From: Linnemannia schmuckeri
Taxonomy: Eukaryota > Mortierellomycota > Mortierellomycetes > Mortierellales > Mortierellaceae
NCBI GenBank assembly: GCA_029449235.1
Contig: JANATG010000014.1
Location: 744,001 to 808,000, forward strand
DNA: 64,000 nucleotides
Direction: 5' to 3'
Position 1 is the first letter of the stretch, and every line of letters starts with the position of its first letter. Of this stretch, positions 1 to 9,660 are shown one piece after another. The translations under genes and the position numbers were made by a program. The notes under the pieces are model-generated. The model was not told where the DNA came from. It did no database searches and saw nothing but the letters and a program-made list of their open reading frames with translations.

Positions 1-405
1 ATGGCTCGTAGACCAGCGTACCAACAGCCAAATACCCCTGACCTTGTTCGAATAAATAGACATGCATTTATGGTGGGATCCTTTCTAATGAATGATAGGA
101 GACAAAAAAATACGAACTAAACACGCGGTGTTCCTTTGATAATCGCGACGCGTTTCACCAGTGTGACAAGAAAAGGAATTTATTTAAGAAAGAATGATGG
201 TTGTCGAGTTTAAACTTTTTGGGGAAAAGCTTCACGACAGTTTGCTTGGTTCCAAAACAAGCGAGCCAAGTTGGACATGCAGTATTTGCCAAAATGACGC
301 CACTAATTTTACATTGGGTGACAAACAATTCGCAAAATGTGAACCTGGACCCAATGTTATTTGTTTCCTGGGTATCTTTTCCCCTCCTTCCAATTGATGC
401 ATGGG

Positions 406-462
406 AAGTAAAATACTACCCAGTAGAAGGTACTTTACCGCTTGCTGGGAAGTATTTTACTT
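406..462. repeat. Imperfect inverted repeat, 18-bp arms
   Basis: Arm 406-423 (AAGTAAAATACTACCCAG) is matched at 17 of 18 positions by the reverse complement of 445-462, with a 21-bp spacer. This could be a stem-loop or the end of a decayed small transposable element. No flanking target duplication was identified. Confidence 0.6.
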
Positions 463-467
463 GCTGT

Positions 468-508
468 CAGCAGGTATATTTACTCCCCGCCAGCAGGTAA
501 TTTACTCC
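468..508. repeat. Short direct repeat, 2 copies of 18-19 bp
   Basis: The motif CAGCAGGTA(TA)TTTACTCC occurs at 468-486 and again, one base shorter, at 491-508. It lies next to the inverted repeat at 406-462 and shares its TTTAC core, which suggests that both belong to one degenerate repeat unit. Confidence 0.55.
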
Positions 509-717
509 TAACACGAGTGACCATTTTACTTGGTTTGACAAAAAAAAGCAATTTTTTTAACCTCCTCTCCTGTAGTACGTTACTGTCTGGACTGTGTTTG
601 CTCAACTGTCAAGCAACGATCCTTTCTGTCGAACCTCATTCAGCAACGTTCTTGCTTGATCGTTCAACTCTTCGATTTAACCTCTCTCATCGACTCAATC
701 GATCCTTCCCACCAATT

Positions 718-2370
718 ATGGAATCACCAAGCACCCAGTTTTTCTCGAACCCCGAGTTGCTTGCAATGGTCGGAGCCCACCTGTCGACAACGTCTCGCGC
801 CCGTCTTCTGACAGTGAATGGAGCCGTCTATGATGCCTTCACGCCTCTCCTCTACCACACACTCGACCAACGACAGACCAAACGAATTTTATCCGCGCCC
901 GCCACCGCCTTTGCGGGACTGTTCAACAACGCCCAACATGTCCGGTCGATCTCAATGTCTGGCGAGCTCTGTGTCCGTCTCGTCAATGGCTTTATCACCC
1001 ACAGCAAGAACAGCAACAACTCCTCAGCCTCGGCGGCTCTCGGTATGCCTGAATGGGTTGGTCTGCTGGGGCCAATTGGTGACGACGTCCAAAGCTCGGT
1101 ACCGCTGTTGCCTTTCCCCTACTTGACCAGCCTTACCTGCGAGATAAAGGCGGACTCTTACCCCCCACCGTCTCGCACTCTCATGGAGAACTACAACAAC
1201 GGAGTCTTCCTCGCCCAGATCGCTGTTGTTATTCGTTTCAGTCCCTATCTCACTCATCTGGAATTGGACAATATCCGCATCAGCAGCGAGCAGGATCTCG
1301 ACTTTTTTTCCGCCATTATCGCCAGATCGACCAATCTCGAGACCATCAAGCTAGTACTGTCCACCCCCGACAAGGAATTGCAGGACAAAATCATCCCCAA
1401 GGTCTTCTTTTCTTGCCCATCACGCGTCAGGACCTTAGAAATTTCGCTGAGAAATCCAAGAGGGTCTACCGCGTCGAAGTCGTCTTCGATCTTTGCCGGA
1501 ATGAAGGGTACGCCGGCGAGGCGGCAAGATCCGCTCCTTCAGCTCACAACACTGAAGGTCTGGTACGACTATGGATTTGACGGTGATATTTTGTGCTCCA
1601 TTTTCGACCACTGTACACAGATCACAACTCTGGATGTGCCCTACATTCGACAGCATCAGGATGTCGGTCGCGTCGGAAAGCATATCGCCACAACCTGCAC
1701 TAGACTAAAGGAACTCACAGCCAGTCTTGAGGGCCATTTCGGTATAGATGCATACGATCAACTTGTGTGGACCGAGCGACTGGGCGCTGCCATCATGAAC
1801 GCCATGCCACAGGACCAGCTTTTGTCAATCTCCTTTTCTGGACGCGAGCCCGTTGACGATGAGCTGAATTCAGCTCTTCTCCGACACGGTGGCTCCTTAA
1901 CCACGATCGAATTTCACCAGTGTAAGAGTTTTGACGAAAGGGACATCAAAGCTATTCTTCAGCGGTGTTCAGCCTTGAAAGTCTTTGAGATCACGGCTAT
2001 TACCGAGCGGAATATTGAGATTGGTGCCCGGGATCTGGCGACATGCGTGTGGGCATCGAATGCGGTCCAGCGCCTTCAGCTTGTGGTGTCGTTTGGTTCT
2101 ATCAGCGAGATGAAGGCCATGCACCGGTCTGCTGAAGATCCATCGGAGAGTGTGATCACAGAGAAGCAAAAGAACGGGAATACGGCACTGGGGCTGCTGT
2201 ACCGCAAGATTAGGACGTTGATAGATCTGGAGTATGTGGAGCTTTCCGTTTATTTGTATAGCGATGGATCGAACCCAAAGTGGCCAGTTTATTCAGGTCC
2301 TGGGTTCCTGACGGGTGGTGAGGTCAAGACTGGAGCGCCTTTCAAGTTTGTTCGTGTTGGTTGGGATTAG
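718..2370 (+). CDS. F-box-like/LRR protein, group A, short C-terminus
   Basis: The product is 550 aa, intronless and probably cytosolic or nuclear. Residues about 8-50 are an F-box-like helix bundle (FFSNPELL, then TPLLYHTL), which in this class binds Skp1 of an SCF ubiquitin ligase. The rest is irregular leucine-rich repeats spaced by CPxL/LxxL motifs, the presumed substrate-binding surface. I chose ATG 718 because all relatives start 6-10 residues before the FFxxPEL motif; the frame is open 92 codons further upstream, but that stretch is leader-like. The protein stops soon after GPGFLTGGEVKTG (about residue 526), so it lacks the roughly 70-residue terminal LRR block of the longer paralogues. 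The next gene (3814-5442) shares this ending, so the two are sisters. Family assignment is confident; substrate and biology are unknown. Confidence 0.88.
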   Translation: MESPSTQFFSNPELLAMVGAHLSTTSRARLLTVNGAVYDAFTPLLYHTLDQRQTKRILSAPATAFAGLFNNAQHVRSISMSGELCVRLVNGFITHSKNSNNSSASAALGMPEWVGLLGPIGDDVQSSVPLLPFPYLTSLTCEIKADSYPPPSRTLMENYNNGVFLAQIAVVIRFSPYLTHLELDNIRISSEQDLDFFSAIIARSTNLETIKLVLSTPDKELQDKIIPKVFFSCPSRVRTLEISLRNPRGSTASKSSSIFAGMKGTPARRQDPLLQLTTLKVWYDYGFDGDILCSIFDHCTQITTLDVPYIRQHQDVGRVGKHIATTCTRLKELTASLEGHFGIDAYDQLVWTERLGAAIMNAMPQDQLLSISFSGREPVDDELNSALLRHGGSLTTIEFHQCKSFDERDIKAILQRCSALKVFEITAITERNIEIGARDLATCVWASNAVQRLQLVVSFGSISEMKAMHRSAEDPSESVITEKQKNGNTALGLLYRKIRTLIDLEYVELSVYLYSDGSNPKWPVYSGPGFLTGGEVKTGAPFKFVRVGWD

Positions 2371-2392
2371 TATAGGTCCTATTCGCTTTGGA

Positions 2393-2398
2393 AATAAA
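2393..2398 (+). terminator. Polyadenylation signal AATAAA
   Basis: A canonical AATAAA lies 23 bp after the stop of the 718-2370 gene and a second (AATAAA within GAAATAAATGG) follows about 20 bp later. This is a sequence match only. Confidence 0.5.
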
Positions 2399-2734
2399 TG
2401 CACCAGAGATAGAGAAATAAATGGCTTGTTGTTGTGAGTGAATGTTGTAGAGAGTTGAAGACCTGTTCCTGAAGAACAGCGGAAGACAGGACAGGACAGG
2501 AAGCAATTTGCGATTAAAAGATAGATCTGCTCTGGATGTGACTATTGTACTCTCTTTCGTTGTCCACTCCTCACGCGTTGATAAACAGAGTAACACATAA
2601 CACATAGCATAACAGCCAACCGAGCACGCCCCCTCCTGCTTTCCCTCGTTTTTTACTTTCCTTGTCAACTCTCCTTGTCTCTCCTTTTCCTTTCTTCGCT
2701 CTCCCTCGGTTGCCGCAGTCTTCGCTCAAACACA

Positions 2735-3319
2735 ATGCAGTCCGCTTGCATTCGGTTCTTTGCCCTTCCCGAGATTGTCGGCATTCCTGCATCCTTCTTG
2801 TCCAGTCATCCCTCAGTCGAGTCATGCAAGTCATCAAACACTTCAAGAAATTCTGCGCTCCAAAGCGATGTTGCCTCCAGTTGGAGAATGTCAGTCAGGA
2901 GGAGTAGGAGTTTGACAATGCCGGATCGATAATTACTACTCTGGTTGAGAGTGTGCCTGAGGACAACTTGAAAACGTTCGATATGAACTACTTTGAGGAC
3001 CACAATGCCGTTTTGGGCGCCGTCTTCTCGCGACATCCTAGGAGGTTGACCAGCATCGACCATTGCCGAGATTCTTTGTGGCTGCCGGGCGTTGGACGAG
3101 TTTAAGATCGTTCATAGTGCGGCACTCGAGGAGTATGTTGAGTTCATCCTGGCAGACACGATTTCCAAGCCGTGGGTTGCATCAGTCCTTCGCAAGCTCA
3201 AGCTGGTCATAAACATTGGCCCAAGCTGAAGAAGGCCGAGTTCTTCTAAAAGCGTTCGTCGTCATGGTTTAGTTTTTGGAGGCTCCAGAAGTTACGACCC
3301 GATCTGGCCATGATTTAGT
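2735..3319 (+). pseudogene. F-box/LRR pseudogene, group A, internally deleted
   Basis: It begins like an intact group A gene: C/T-rich leader, ATG at 2735, then MQSACIRFFALPEIV. The frame then degenerates. Recognisable later pieces lie in other frames: a VESVPEDNLKTF segment near 2945 matching the central LRRs, a KPWVASVLRKLKLVINIG segment near 3170, and PKLKKAEFF followed by a stop near 3225-3248, which matches the family C-terminus. The whole is about 585 bp against about 1,900 bp for an intact copy, so large internal deletions and several frameshifts have occurred. It cannot make a family-length product. Confidence 0.8.
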
Positions 3320-3813
3320 ACGAGTCCGAAGGGAATAGTTTGAATAGCAATTCGTCCACTGTCGCCAGATATAAATTGGTTTTTTTCGTACTGCGTGTTT
3401 CTTTTGGCCTCTGCTCGACGCCACCAAATCCACTTGTTGCTGTATCGCCTATTTGAAAAAGAAAAGACATCATTGACTCGACCTCTCCCACACCCATACC
3501 CTTACATAAAAACTCTCATAGGCACCTTTTTGCTCTTTCCTTGCTTACCTTGCACGCAAAAACACACCCGCACAAACACCTTCCTCTTGCCTCTCTGTCC
3601 TGCTTCCTTCCCACTTTGTTATCACCTAAACTACTTTGTTGGAAGCCTCAACGATGACAATCAACAAGATAAAGTAAAAAGTAAAAAGTAAAAAGTAAAA
3701 AGTAAAAATAAAAAATGCCTCACTTCAATTCTTACCTTTCCTCTCCCAGCCTTCTTCTCCCTCTTATATTTCCCATTCCTCCTCTTTCATTTCACTATCA
3801 AGCATACACCACC
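3320..3813. other. Intergenic/leader region with A-rich heptamer repeat
   Basis: No gene is seen. The stretch is pyrimidine-rich from about 3530 and holds the GTAAAAA repeat (3674-3708). It is probably promoter and 5' leader of the 3814 gene. The frame of that gene is open back to an ATG at 3715, but that extension is leader-like and not conserved in paralogues. Confidence 0.6.
3674..3708 (+). repeat. Microsatellite (GTAAAAA)5
   Basis: Five perfect head-to-tail copies of the heptamer GTAAAAA lie 106 bp before the start codon of the 3814 gene, inside its presumed 5' leader or core promoter. Copy number would be expected to vary between strains. Confidence 0.95.
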
Positions 3814-5442
3814 ATGGAGTCTGCTGTCACCCGATTCTGGAACCTGCCCGAACTCATTAAGATGGTTCTCCAGTACTCTACATGTCAAACCATCGCCAGG
3901 CTCATGAGGACCAACAGCTCACTTTACAGGAACGGTCCCTTAGTCCTCTACCACACTATCAGCAGCTTCCAGACTTGGCGAATGTTCTCCGGCTCCGCGG
4001 GTATCAGAGGGCTCATCAAGCACGCCGAACACGTCCGGTCCATTTCCCTGGCCAGAGAGTTCTGCCTTCGGTTTATCGTCGGTGTTTCTTCTGACTCTGC
4101 CGACGCGTCGTCGTCTCGAGGTGACATTGTCTTTCCGCCCTTGCCGAACCTGACATCGTTCACCTGCGAGTTGGAACGTTCATACGGGTCCTCACACTCC
4201 CAGTCCGAGGCTACCATCAAGAGGGACGCTTTCCCGACGTCGATTGCTCGCGCTCTTCAAGGCTGCCCTCGACTGGTTAGCCTGCAATTGGGCCAGTTAT
4301 TTATCGATGACGAGAAGTTCGTAGACTCTCTTTGCGCAAGCATCAGCGTACTCCAAATGCTGGAGACGATCGATGTGACCCTTCTGATCCCCAAGGTTGG
4401 TCCAAGCGACGAGATTGTGGCCAAGTTTTTCTTCAGCCTCCCGCAGTTGATCAAGACTGCGAGCATTGTTGTTACTTCTCGATACGGCAAGAGCGATACG
4501 GCAACGGATGGCGACAGATCTTCACCCGCTTTCCCGAGACGAAAAGAGCCCCTTCGCAAGCTGACGAGCTTGCGTGCCCAGTTCCCCGGTGGTTTCGACG
4601 CCGATACGGTTCTCGCCATGATAGACCATTGCCCTGAGGTCGTTACTCTAGAGGTCCCTGTTCTTGATCGTGGACAGGACGAAGGATATGTCGCTCAGCA
4701 CATTGTTCATTGCTGCCCCAAGTTGGCAAATCTCTCCCTCCACTTTGACGACAACTGCGATGTCTCCACGTCGCTGATGACCGAGATCATCAAAGGTATG
4801 CCGGAGGACACGCTCCAGTCGATCTATGTTGAAGGGTACCACGATCATGACACAAATTTAGCAGACTCTCTCCAGAGGCACTTTGGCTCACTGGTCAAAG
4901 TCGAGTTTGAGGACACTGGACACTTTGACGGGTATTTTCTCCAGACAATTCTCCACGGATGCCAAGTGTTGGAGGTACTCAGCGTCGATGGCAGGAGGGC
5001 AGAGTGTTTCGAGGTTCCACTGAAGGATGTGTTGCTTTACAGGTGGGTGTCAAAGGCTCTTCGGGTGCTCCAGTTCGCAGTCAAGTTTCCTAACATGCAA
5101 GAGCTCGATGCGATGGAGATTCCAGCTAGCGTGTCCGAGTCCAAGTCGAAATCAAAGTCGGGTGTCATTACGGAGGCACAAAAGAAAGGTAGCACTCCCT
5201 TGGGCAAGCTGTACCGCAAGATCCAGTTCCTGAAAAACCTCGAGAATCTTCAATTGCAGCTGTCGCTTGATGATCGGGAGGAGAGCTTAAAGTTTACATC
5301 GTCGGGACCTGGGTTCCTGTATGGAGGCGAGGTCAAGACAGGTAGGCCTCTCTCTTATCATCGGTTCGAGACTTTGAAGGAGCTCAAGACGAATCCTATG
5401 TATGGTTGGGGCTCGGATAGTGATGATTATGCTTCTTCTTGA
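3814..5442 (+). CDS. F-box-like/LRR protein, group A, short C-terminus
   Basis: The product is 542 aa with no intron. The F-box-like segment is at about residues 7-50 (RFWNLPELIKMV ... LVLYHTI), followed by irregular LRRs through about residue 490, including the RRKEPLRKLTSL and CPEVVTLEVP stations shared by the family. A lysine/serine tract (SESKSKSKSG, about residue 441) sits in the family's second variable loop. The ending GPGFLYGGEVKTG (about residue 498) plus a short acidic Ser tail replaces the terminal LRR block of longer paralogues; the 718-2370 protein ends in the same way. ATG 3814 has a good context (ACCATGG) and the family spacing to the F-box. The role, SCF substrate receptor, is inferred from the family. 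Confidence 0.88.
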   Translation: MESAVTRFWNLPELIKMVLQYSTCQTIARLMRTNSSLYRNGPLVLYHTISSFQTWRMFSGSAGIRGLIKHAEHVRSISLAREFCLRFIVGVSSDSADASSSRGDIVFPPLPNLTSFTCELERSYGSSHSQSEATIKRDAFPTSIARALQGCPRLVSLQLGQLFIDDEKFVDSLCASISVLQMLETIDVTLLIPKVGPSDEIVAKFFFSLPQLIKTASIVVTSRYGKSDTATDGDRSSPAFPRRKEPLRKLTSLRAQFPGGFDADTVLAMIDHCPEVVTLEVPVLDRGQDEGYVAQHIVHCCPKLANLSLHFDDNCDVSTSLMTEIIKGMPEDTLQSIYVEGYHDHDTNLADSLQRHFGSLVKVEFEDTGHFDGYFLQTILHGCQVLEVLSVDGRRAECFEVPLKDVLLYRWVSKALRVLQFAVKFPNMQELDAMEIPASVSESKSKSKSGVITEAQKKGSTPLGKLYRKIQFLKNLENLQLQLSLDDREESLKFTSSGPGFLYGGEVKTGRPLSYHRFETLKELKTNPMYGWGSDSDDYASS

Positions 5443-5460
5443 ACTAATATTTCTGTTGCA

Positions 5461-5466
5461 AATAAA
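5461..5466 (+). terminator. Polyadenylation signal AATAAA
   Basis: An AATAAA lies 19 bp after the stop codon of the 3814-5442 gene, at the usual position for a 3' UTR signal. Confidence 0.5.
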
Positions 5467-5728
5467 TCAACATTGTGTATGTGACGACCGTCTCTTCCCT
5501 TCGGAATCAGACATGTATTATTAAATTTGTCGTTTTTTGGCAATCAGACACCGCAAAGTCGGTACCTGTATATAGCGGCATTCAGAGTCATTGGCGAGGA
5601 TTAGATTCAGGGATTGTAACATTATTGAGGATGGCACGATCCAAATTGTGCTTTTTCAGCTGTTGTGGGCTATGTCCAACAGAGATAAAGTCAATGACAG
5701 CTACGACAACGACTGGATAGATCATAAT

Positions 5729-5932
5729 GGTATCGGTCTCCCTGGGTGTCTTGGGCTATTCTTTGGATTGAGAAATATTAAAGACGCTCGAGGGGCTTGT
5801 GAGTGCATTGGCGAAAGAGACAAGGTGACGATGGGTTGGAAGGAGGTGCCGCGGATCAAGAAGAATTGTTCTCGCTTGGAGAGAGTAGAGTTCTTTGATA
5901 AATTGTCGAAGTCCCTGCTGTTTTTTACCTGA
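5729..5932 (+). pseudogene. Remnant of F-box/LRR C-terminus, group A
   Basis: About 68 codons match only the last LRR block of the family: GLPGCLGLFFGLRNIK, then a TMGWKEVPRIKKN segment and a RVEFFDKL ending. The nearest match is the C-terminus of the very next intact gene (6682-8550), which has LPGYLGL and MGWKEVEWIKENWP. There is no F-box or central region upstream in 5443-5728, so this is a truncated duplicate, probably left by unequal exchange. Confidence 0.75.
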
Positions 5933-5935
5933 CTG

Positions 5936-6681
5936 GGGAAACAGATGAATATCCTTGAGATGCGGTTGTCGTCGAGTCAAATTGACCATTATTAAGAAAA
6001 TAAATGTGAGTGTGCCTGATGGAGGTACCAATGATATGTTTGTGAGAGAGGAATGGAAATAATTTTTATAGGGTTGCTTTTCCTTGTGGTCCAAATCCAA
6101 TTGAGTTCGTAACTATTTTTTGATCAATCGACTGGTGTTTCAGACACATTCAGGCACACGACGATAATATCTTAGCGGAGACGTGAACGGAGAAGATGAC
6201 GACGAATTGGATTGGGAAGTAGCTCGCTGGAACTGGAACGAGGACTATACGCCATCACATCGGGATGCAGAGATTCTCAAGTCCTATTTTTCGCGAGCTC
6301 CTTATCGTTTTGACTGATAGGTTGGATGACAGTTGTTTAAAATGGCTCCAGTTGCAACGCCCAAAGTTGAAGTTGTACAGCGTTACGCGTTGTAATAATC
6401 GACGCTGCTCTCATTAAGAAAAGAAATAGCATTGCGGACGAAATTGATTATCTCTGGTATGCTGTGTATGTTGTGGAGGCGAAAATGCAGATACAGTACT
6501 CTTCATTGCCTCTCCTGTTACCACTCTGTGCATGATACGCATTACCACATGTTGGACACATCAACTGTGACTGCTTCAAAATCAAAAACCAAAACGCGAG
6601 TTCTTATCATACCATTTTATTCGCGTTTTTCCTTTCTGCAACACTGTCAACTTATCTTATACTCCCTCACACTTTCCCGAC
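5936..6681. other. Intergenic region before 6682 gene
   Basis: I see no reliable gene. A frame of about 43 codons around 6191-6316 is acidic and Trp-rich (GEDDDELDWEVARWNW) and may be another fragment of unknown origin. The last 100 bp form the T/C-rich leader of the 6682 gene. Confidence 0.55.
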
Positions 6682-8550
6682 ATGGACACAGCCTGCGACC
6701 GGTTTTTCAAGGCAACTGAGCTCGTGGCCATGGTTGCCATGCTCCTGCCCAAAAAAAGCATTGTGCATCTCATGTTGACCTGCAAAAGATTGAACAAGAT
6801 CTCCTCTCCATACCTCTACCACACCCTCGACCTCGAACATCTCCACGAGGCACTTTGCACTTCACCGGATGCCCTCTTGGCCCTTTCTGCACGGTCGCGT
6901 TCGGTACGAGACATCACTATGTCTGAAGGCTTTTTCAATCAATACTATCGCGGAATACTTGCTCTTCAGGACCTGCAGCACACGGTTTCCGCTACTTTTC
7001 CAACACTACCACCATGGCTCCCTCCAGTCGACTTTCGTACCACCCTGGTGGTTCCGTTCCCACCCATGAGCGATCTACAATCACTCTCCTGCACCATCAG
7101 TCGGTACTATCGCAGTATGAACTCTGCCCTGGCCGCACTCTATCACAGCGGCGGTTATCTTGCCCAGGTCTGCTTCGTGGTCCAGTTGAGCTCACGCTTG
7201 ACGAGCGTGACTTTGAACGGCCTACCCATGTTTTGTATGGACGACGTCAACCTTCTTGCGCGGACACTTACCGGCCTGACTCAGTTGCAGAAACTCTACA
7301 TCAGCCTTTACTCCACTGCCGAGATCCTCGACCATACCATCCCTGCCATTTTTTTCAGTCTCCCCAAGACGATCAAGATATTCAATCTTCGACAAGAGTT
7401 CAATCCCGATGACAGCGGCCTCTCAACAACCGACAGAGGCGTCAGGACGATTCACAATCCGGTGGAAAGGCGACAGGAGCCACTGCTTCAGTTGACGCAC
7501 TGGCAGGTGGAAACTGACAATGGCTTCGCAGTCGAGACTTTTCGATCCATGATCCAGCAGTGCCCGACGCTCGTCGAGATAGAGATGCCCAAGATCCAGG
7601 CACTCCCAGATGACATTTACGACATTCGAACTGGATTGGCACAATTTATCGTCGACCGCTGTGCTAACTTACATACCCTCATTCAGTGCGACGATACGCA
7701 TGATCAGGAGGGTGAGATGGCAATGGAAATCATGGATATTATGCCGGAGAACACACTGAAGGCACTCAAATTTAAGGAAATTGTGGAAATTCCAGGAGAG
7801 CTGGGAGATGCCATTGGACGACATGTCGCCTCCCTGACGACCATCAGTATCCTATACGCGGAGTTAACCGAGGATACCATCCTGACAATCTTGGCCACTT
7901 GCGAAGCACTGGAGGTATTCGACGTCGAGACCGAAGCTGGCTATTACTCCGATTGTGAGGTGCATCTGGAGAATCTCGTTGCTATTCCTTGGGCGTCGGC
8001 AAGGCTCCGGACGCTCAAACTCATTATCAACATTGGCAGCACAGAAATCATCAGGTCACCGATTTACTTGCGAGATGCGCCAGTTCTGCTGTCGGACGAG
8101 GAGCGGGATCAACTGTCGCTGCTGGAGAGCTTGTATGAGCGGATTGGATTCTTGACAGAGCTGGAGCATTTGTCGCTGTGTATCAGTGCACCGGACGGCT
8201 ACTTCGAGGACGAAGGCGAGGACGAGGACGATGATGAAATTAAGATCAACTGGGACTACTACGTTTTTCCAGGCATGCTGACATTGGACGGCAACAAGGC
8301 CAAGGGACTCCCTGGGTACCTTGGGCTGTTGTCTGGGCTCAAGAAGTTGAAGACTCTCGAAGGGTTTGTGAATGCGGTGGCGAAGGAGACGAAGGCTACT
8401 ATGGGTTGGAAGGAAGTAGAGTGGATCAAGGAAAATTGGCCTTGCTTGAAGAAGGCAGAGTTCTTTAGCAATTTATCAGAGATTCGGCCTTGTTTCGCTT
8501 GGTTGAAGGAACAAATGCCTGGTCTTGACATGAACTCGTGGCAGAGTTAA
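6682..8550 (+). CDS. F-box-like/LRR protein, group A, full length
   Basis: The product is 622 aa and intronless. MDTACDRFF then KATELVAMV gives the family N-terminus, and the F-box-like segment runs to about residue 50 (SPYLYHTLDL). About ten irregular LRRs follow, with landmarks VERRQEPLLQLT (about 257), CPTLVEIEMP and ISIL/ICEALEVF-type repeats. An acidic insert (about 507-519) precedes FPGMLTLDG, and the terminal block LPGYLGLLSGLKKLK plus WKEVEWIKENWP closes the protein. The start is the first ATG after a pyrimidine-rich leader and fits the family spacing. It probably binds Skp1 and recruits an unknown target for ubiquitination. The fragment at 5729-5932 is its closest relative in the window. 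Confidence 0.9.
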   Translation: MDTACDRFFKATELVAMVAMLLPKKSIVHLMLTCKRLNKISSPYLYHTLDLEHLHEALCTSPDALLALSARSRSVRDITMSEGFFNQYYRGILALQDLQHTVSATFPTLPPWLPPVDFRTTLVVPFPPMSDLQSLSCTISRYYRSMNSALAALYHSGGYLAQVCFVVQLSSRLTSVTLNGLPMFCMDDVNLLARTLTGLTQLQKLYISLYSTAEILDHTIPAIFFSLPKTIKIFNLRQEFNPDDSGLSTTDRGVRTIHNPVERRQEPLLQLTHWQVETDNGFAVETFRSMIQQCPTLVEIEMPKIQALPDDIYDIRTGLAQFIVDRCANLHTLIQCDDTHDQEGEMAMEIMDIMPENTLKALKFKEIVEIPGELGDAIGRHVASLTTISILYAELTEDTILTILATCEALEVFDVETEAGYYSDCEVHLENLVAIPWASARLRTLKLIINIGSTEIIRSPIYLRDAPVLLSDEERDQLSLLESLYERIGFLTELEHLSLCISAPDGYFEDEGEDEDDDEIKINWDYYVFPGMLTLDGNKAKGLPGYLGLLSGLKKLKTLEGFVNAVAKETKATMGWKEVEWIKENWPCLKKAEFFSNLSEIRPCFAWLKEQMPGLDMNSWQS

Positions 8551-8567
8551 GTGACATCCAGAGTGCT

Positions 8568-8573
8568 AATAAA
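8568..8573 (+). terminator. Polyadenylation signal AATAAA
   Basis: An AATAAA lies 18 bp after the stop of the 6682-8550 gene, as a typical 3' UTR signal would. Confidence 0.5.
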
Positions 8574-8627
8574 GCAATGTACTGTGCCTGAATATGGATT
8601 TTGAGCTGATCTGTCCTGTTTGTCCTT

Positions 8628-8648
8628 CCCCCCCCCCCCCCCCCCCCC
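8628..8648. repeat. Poly-C homopolymer (21 bp)
   Basis: Twenty-one consecutive C are followed by T and five more C. Long G/C homopolymers are rare in fungal intergenic DNA. The exact length is likely to be unreliable in assembly. Confidence 0.95.
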
Positions 8649-9007
8649 TCCCCCATGGCGGACAAAATTGCTTAGCTTTAGTATGTCTTCCATACAGTGG
8701 AGATAAAAAGATAGACGCATTAGCTTTTATAATCTTTCCTATCTTTCTGTGTCTTTGAGCATTTCGATGTACGTCATCAGTAATACTTTGCGCAAAAAGA
8801 ACAGAAAAAAAAGCACCCCTGAAGAAGCACGTTTGCAAGCATCAACTTCGAGAACAAATGAGGAATGAAGTGAAAAGTAGACGTTTATTCACACCGCGGC
8901 ATTTGTTAAAAACCTTTCATCTCTCACATACCAGGCAAATACTCAGTAGTTTAGGGCGCCTCCCATGATTGGGAACAAGCAGCTGTGAGAAGTCGCAAGC
9001 TCGAAGA

Positions 9008-9411
9008 TCAACCCCAGGCCTTAGCTCCAGCAACATAGTCCAAAAGACCACCTCCAAGGCCCGTGACACGTTTGGGTTTCTTGGATCCGTTACCTAGAAG
9101 CTCGATCCGCTCCAGTGTAGGCCAGCTCCTGACTGATCATTCCATCTTCTTGTTCATCGTCATGACCGACGATGTGGAGCATACTGTCGTTGTAGAAGGG
9201 CAATAATGCCTCCTCAATTTTGAGCGACCGGACATGGCGTCCTTATTTCTCGAGGGTGAAGAAGTTGCTGCGGGTGAGGAGGTCTCGACGCCCAGGTAGA
9301 GGAGGTCGATGTCTTACCAGAAGATGGGTATTGCTGTTGTGTGGGTGAGTCGGTTTGTGTGGGTGAGTCGGTTTGTGTGGATGAGTCGGTTTGTGGTACA
9401 GAGCCTTCCAT
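9008..9411 (-). pseudogene. Decayed minus-strand F-box/LRR-like gene
   Basis: Read on the minus strand from ATG 9411, the sequence passes through a TQTDSP repeat, then, in another frame, RDLLTRSNFFTLEK, an in-frame TAA, and GRHVRSLKIEEALLPF. HVRSL is the conserved signature that follows the F-box in this family (HVRSI in the 718 gene). After a further frameshift comes PTLERIELLG and a Gly-rich ending with a TGA at 9008-9010; PTLERIEL resembles the final WPxLexxxL repeat. At least one nonsense codon and two frame changes make it non-functional. It could instead be a spliced gene, but no good GT-AG pairs join the pieces. The group is uncertain, nearest C or B. Confidence 0.55.
9341..9394. repeat. 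Minisatellite, 3 x 18 bp
   Basis: The unit GTGGGTGAGTCGGTTTGT occurs at 9341-9358 and 9359-9376, and at 9377-9394 with one mismatch. On the minus strand it codes for repeated TQTDSP units within the pseudogene at 9008-9411. Confidence 0.95.
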
Positions 9412-9660
9412 GGTAGCTGGATCCTGAGAGAAGATTGCTGGACGGAACAAAAGAAGGAGCAAAACAAGCAATAAACAGAAGAGCAAAATTATGTCTTGCC
9501 CTGTGCGCATCAATTGGCTTATTAAATGTTCTTCAAAGTAGCCAAACCCAAATGTCCAAAATACTAGTCACCAGAATGTTTCTTTTATACAAACATAAGC
9601 ACAATGGATAGCCATGCAATCTCCTCACTCTCTCGTCCTTTCCAACAAAACAACAGCACA

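Larger units (their letters stand above)
1..717. other. Intergenic region upstream of first F-box gene
   Basis: No convincing coding sequence is seen here. Two short open frames (194-397, 201-500) overlap each other and resemble nothing I know. The stretch holds the inverted and direct repeats at 406-508, listed separately, and ends in a C/T-rich leader just before the ATG at 718, as in the other genes of the array. Confidence 0.6.
8551..9007. other. Intergenic, with poly-C tract
   Basis: No gene is seen. The region holds the AATAAA of the upstream gene (8568-8573) and the poly-C tract (8628-8648), and otherwise unremarkable sequence. The gene remnant beyond it (9008-9411) runs on the opposite strand, so this is a convergent intergenic gap. 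Confidence 0.6.

Noticed and set aside
9341..9394. CRISPR-like spaced repeats
   Set aside because: The three 18-bp units are directly adjacent with no spacers; it is a plain minisatellite in a eukaryotic setting.
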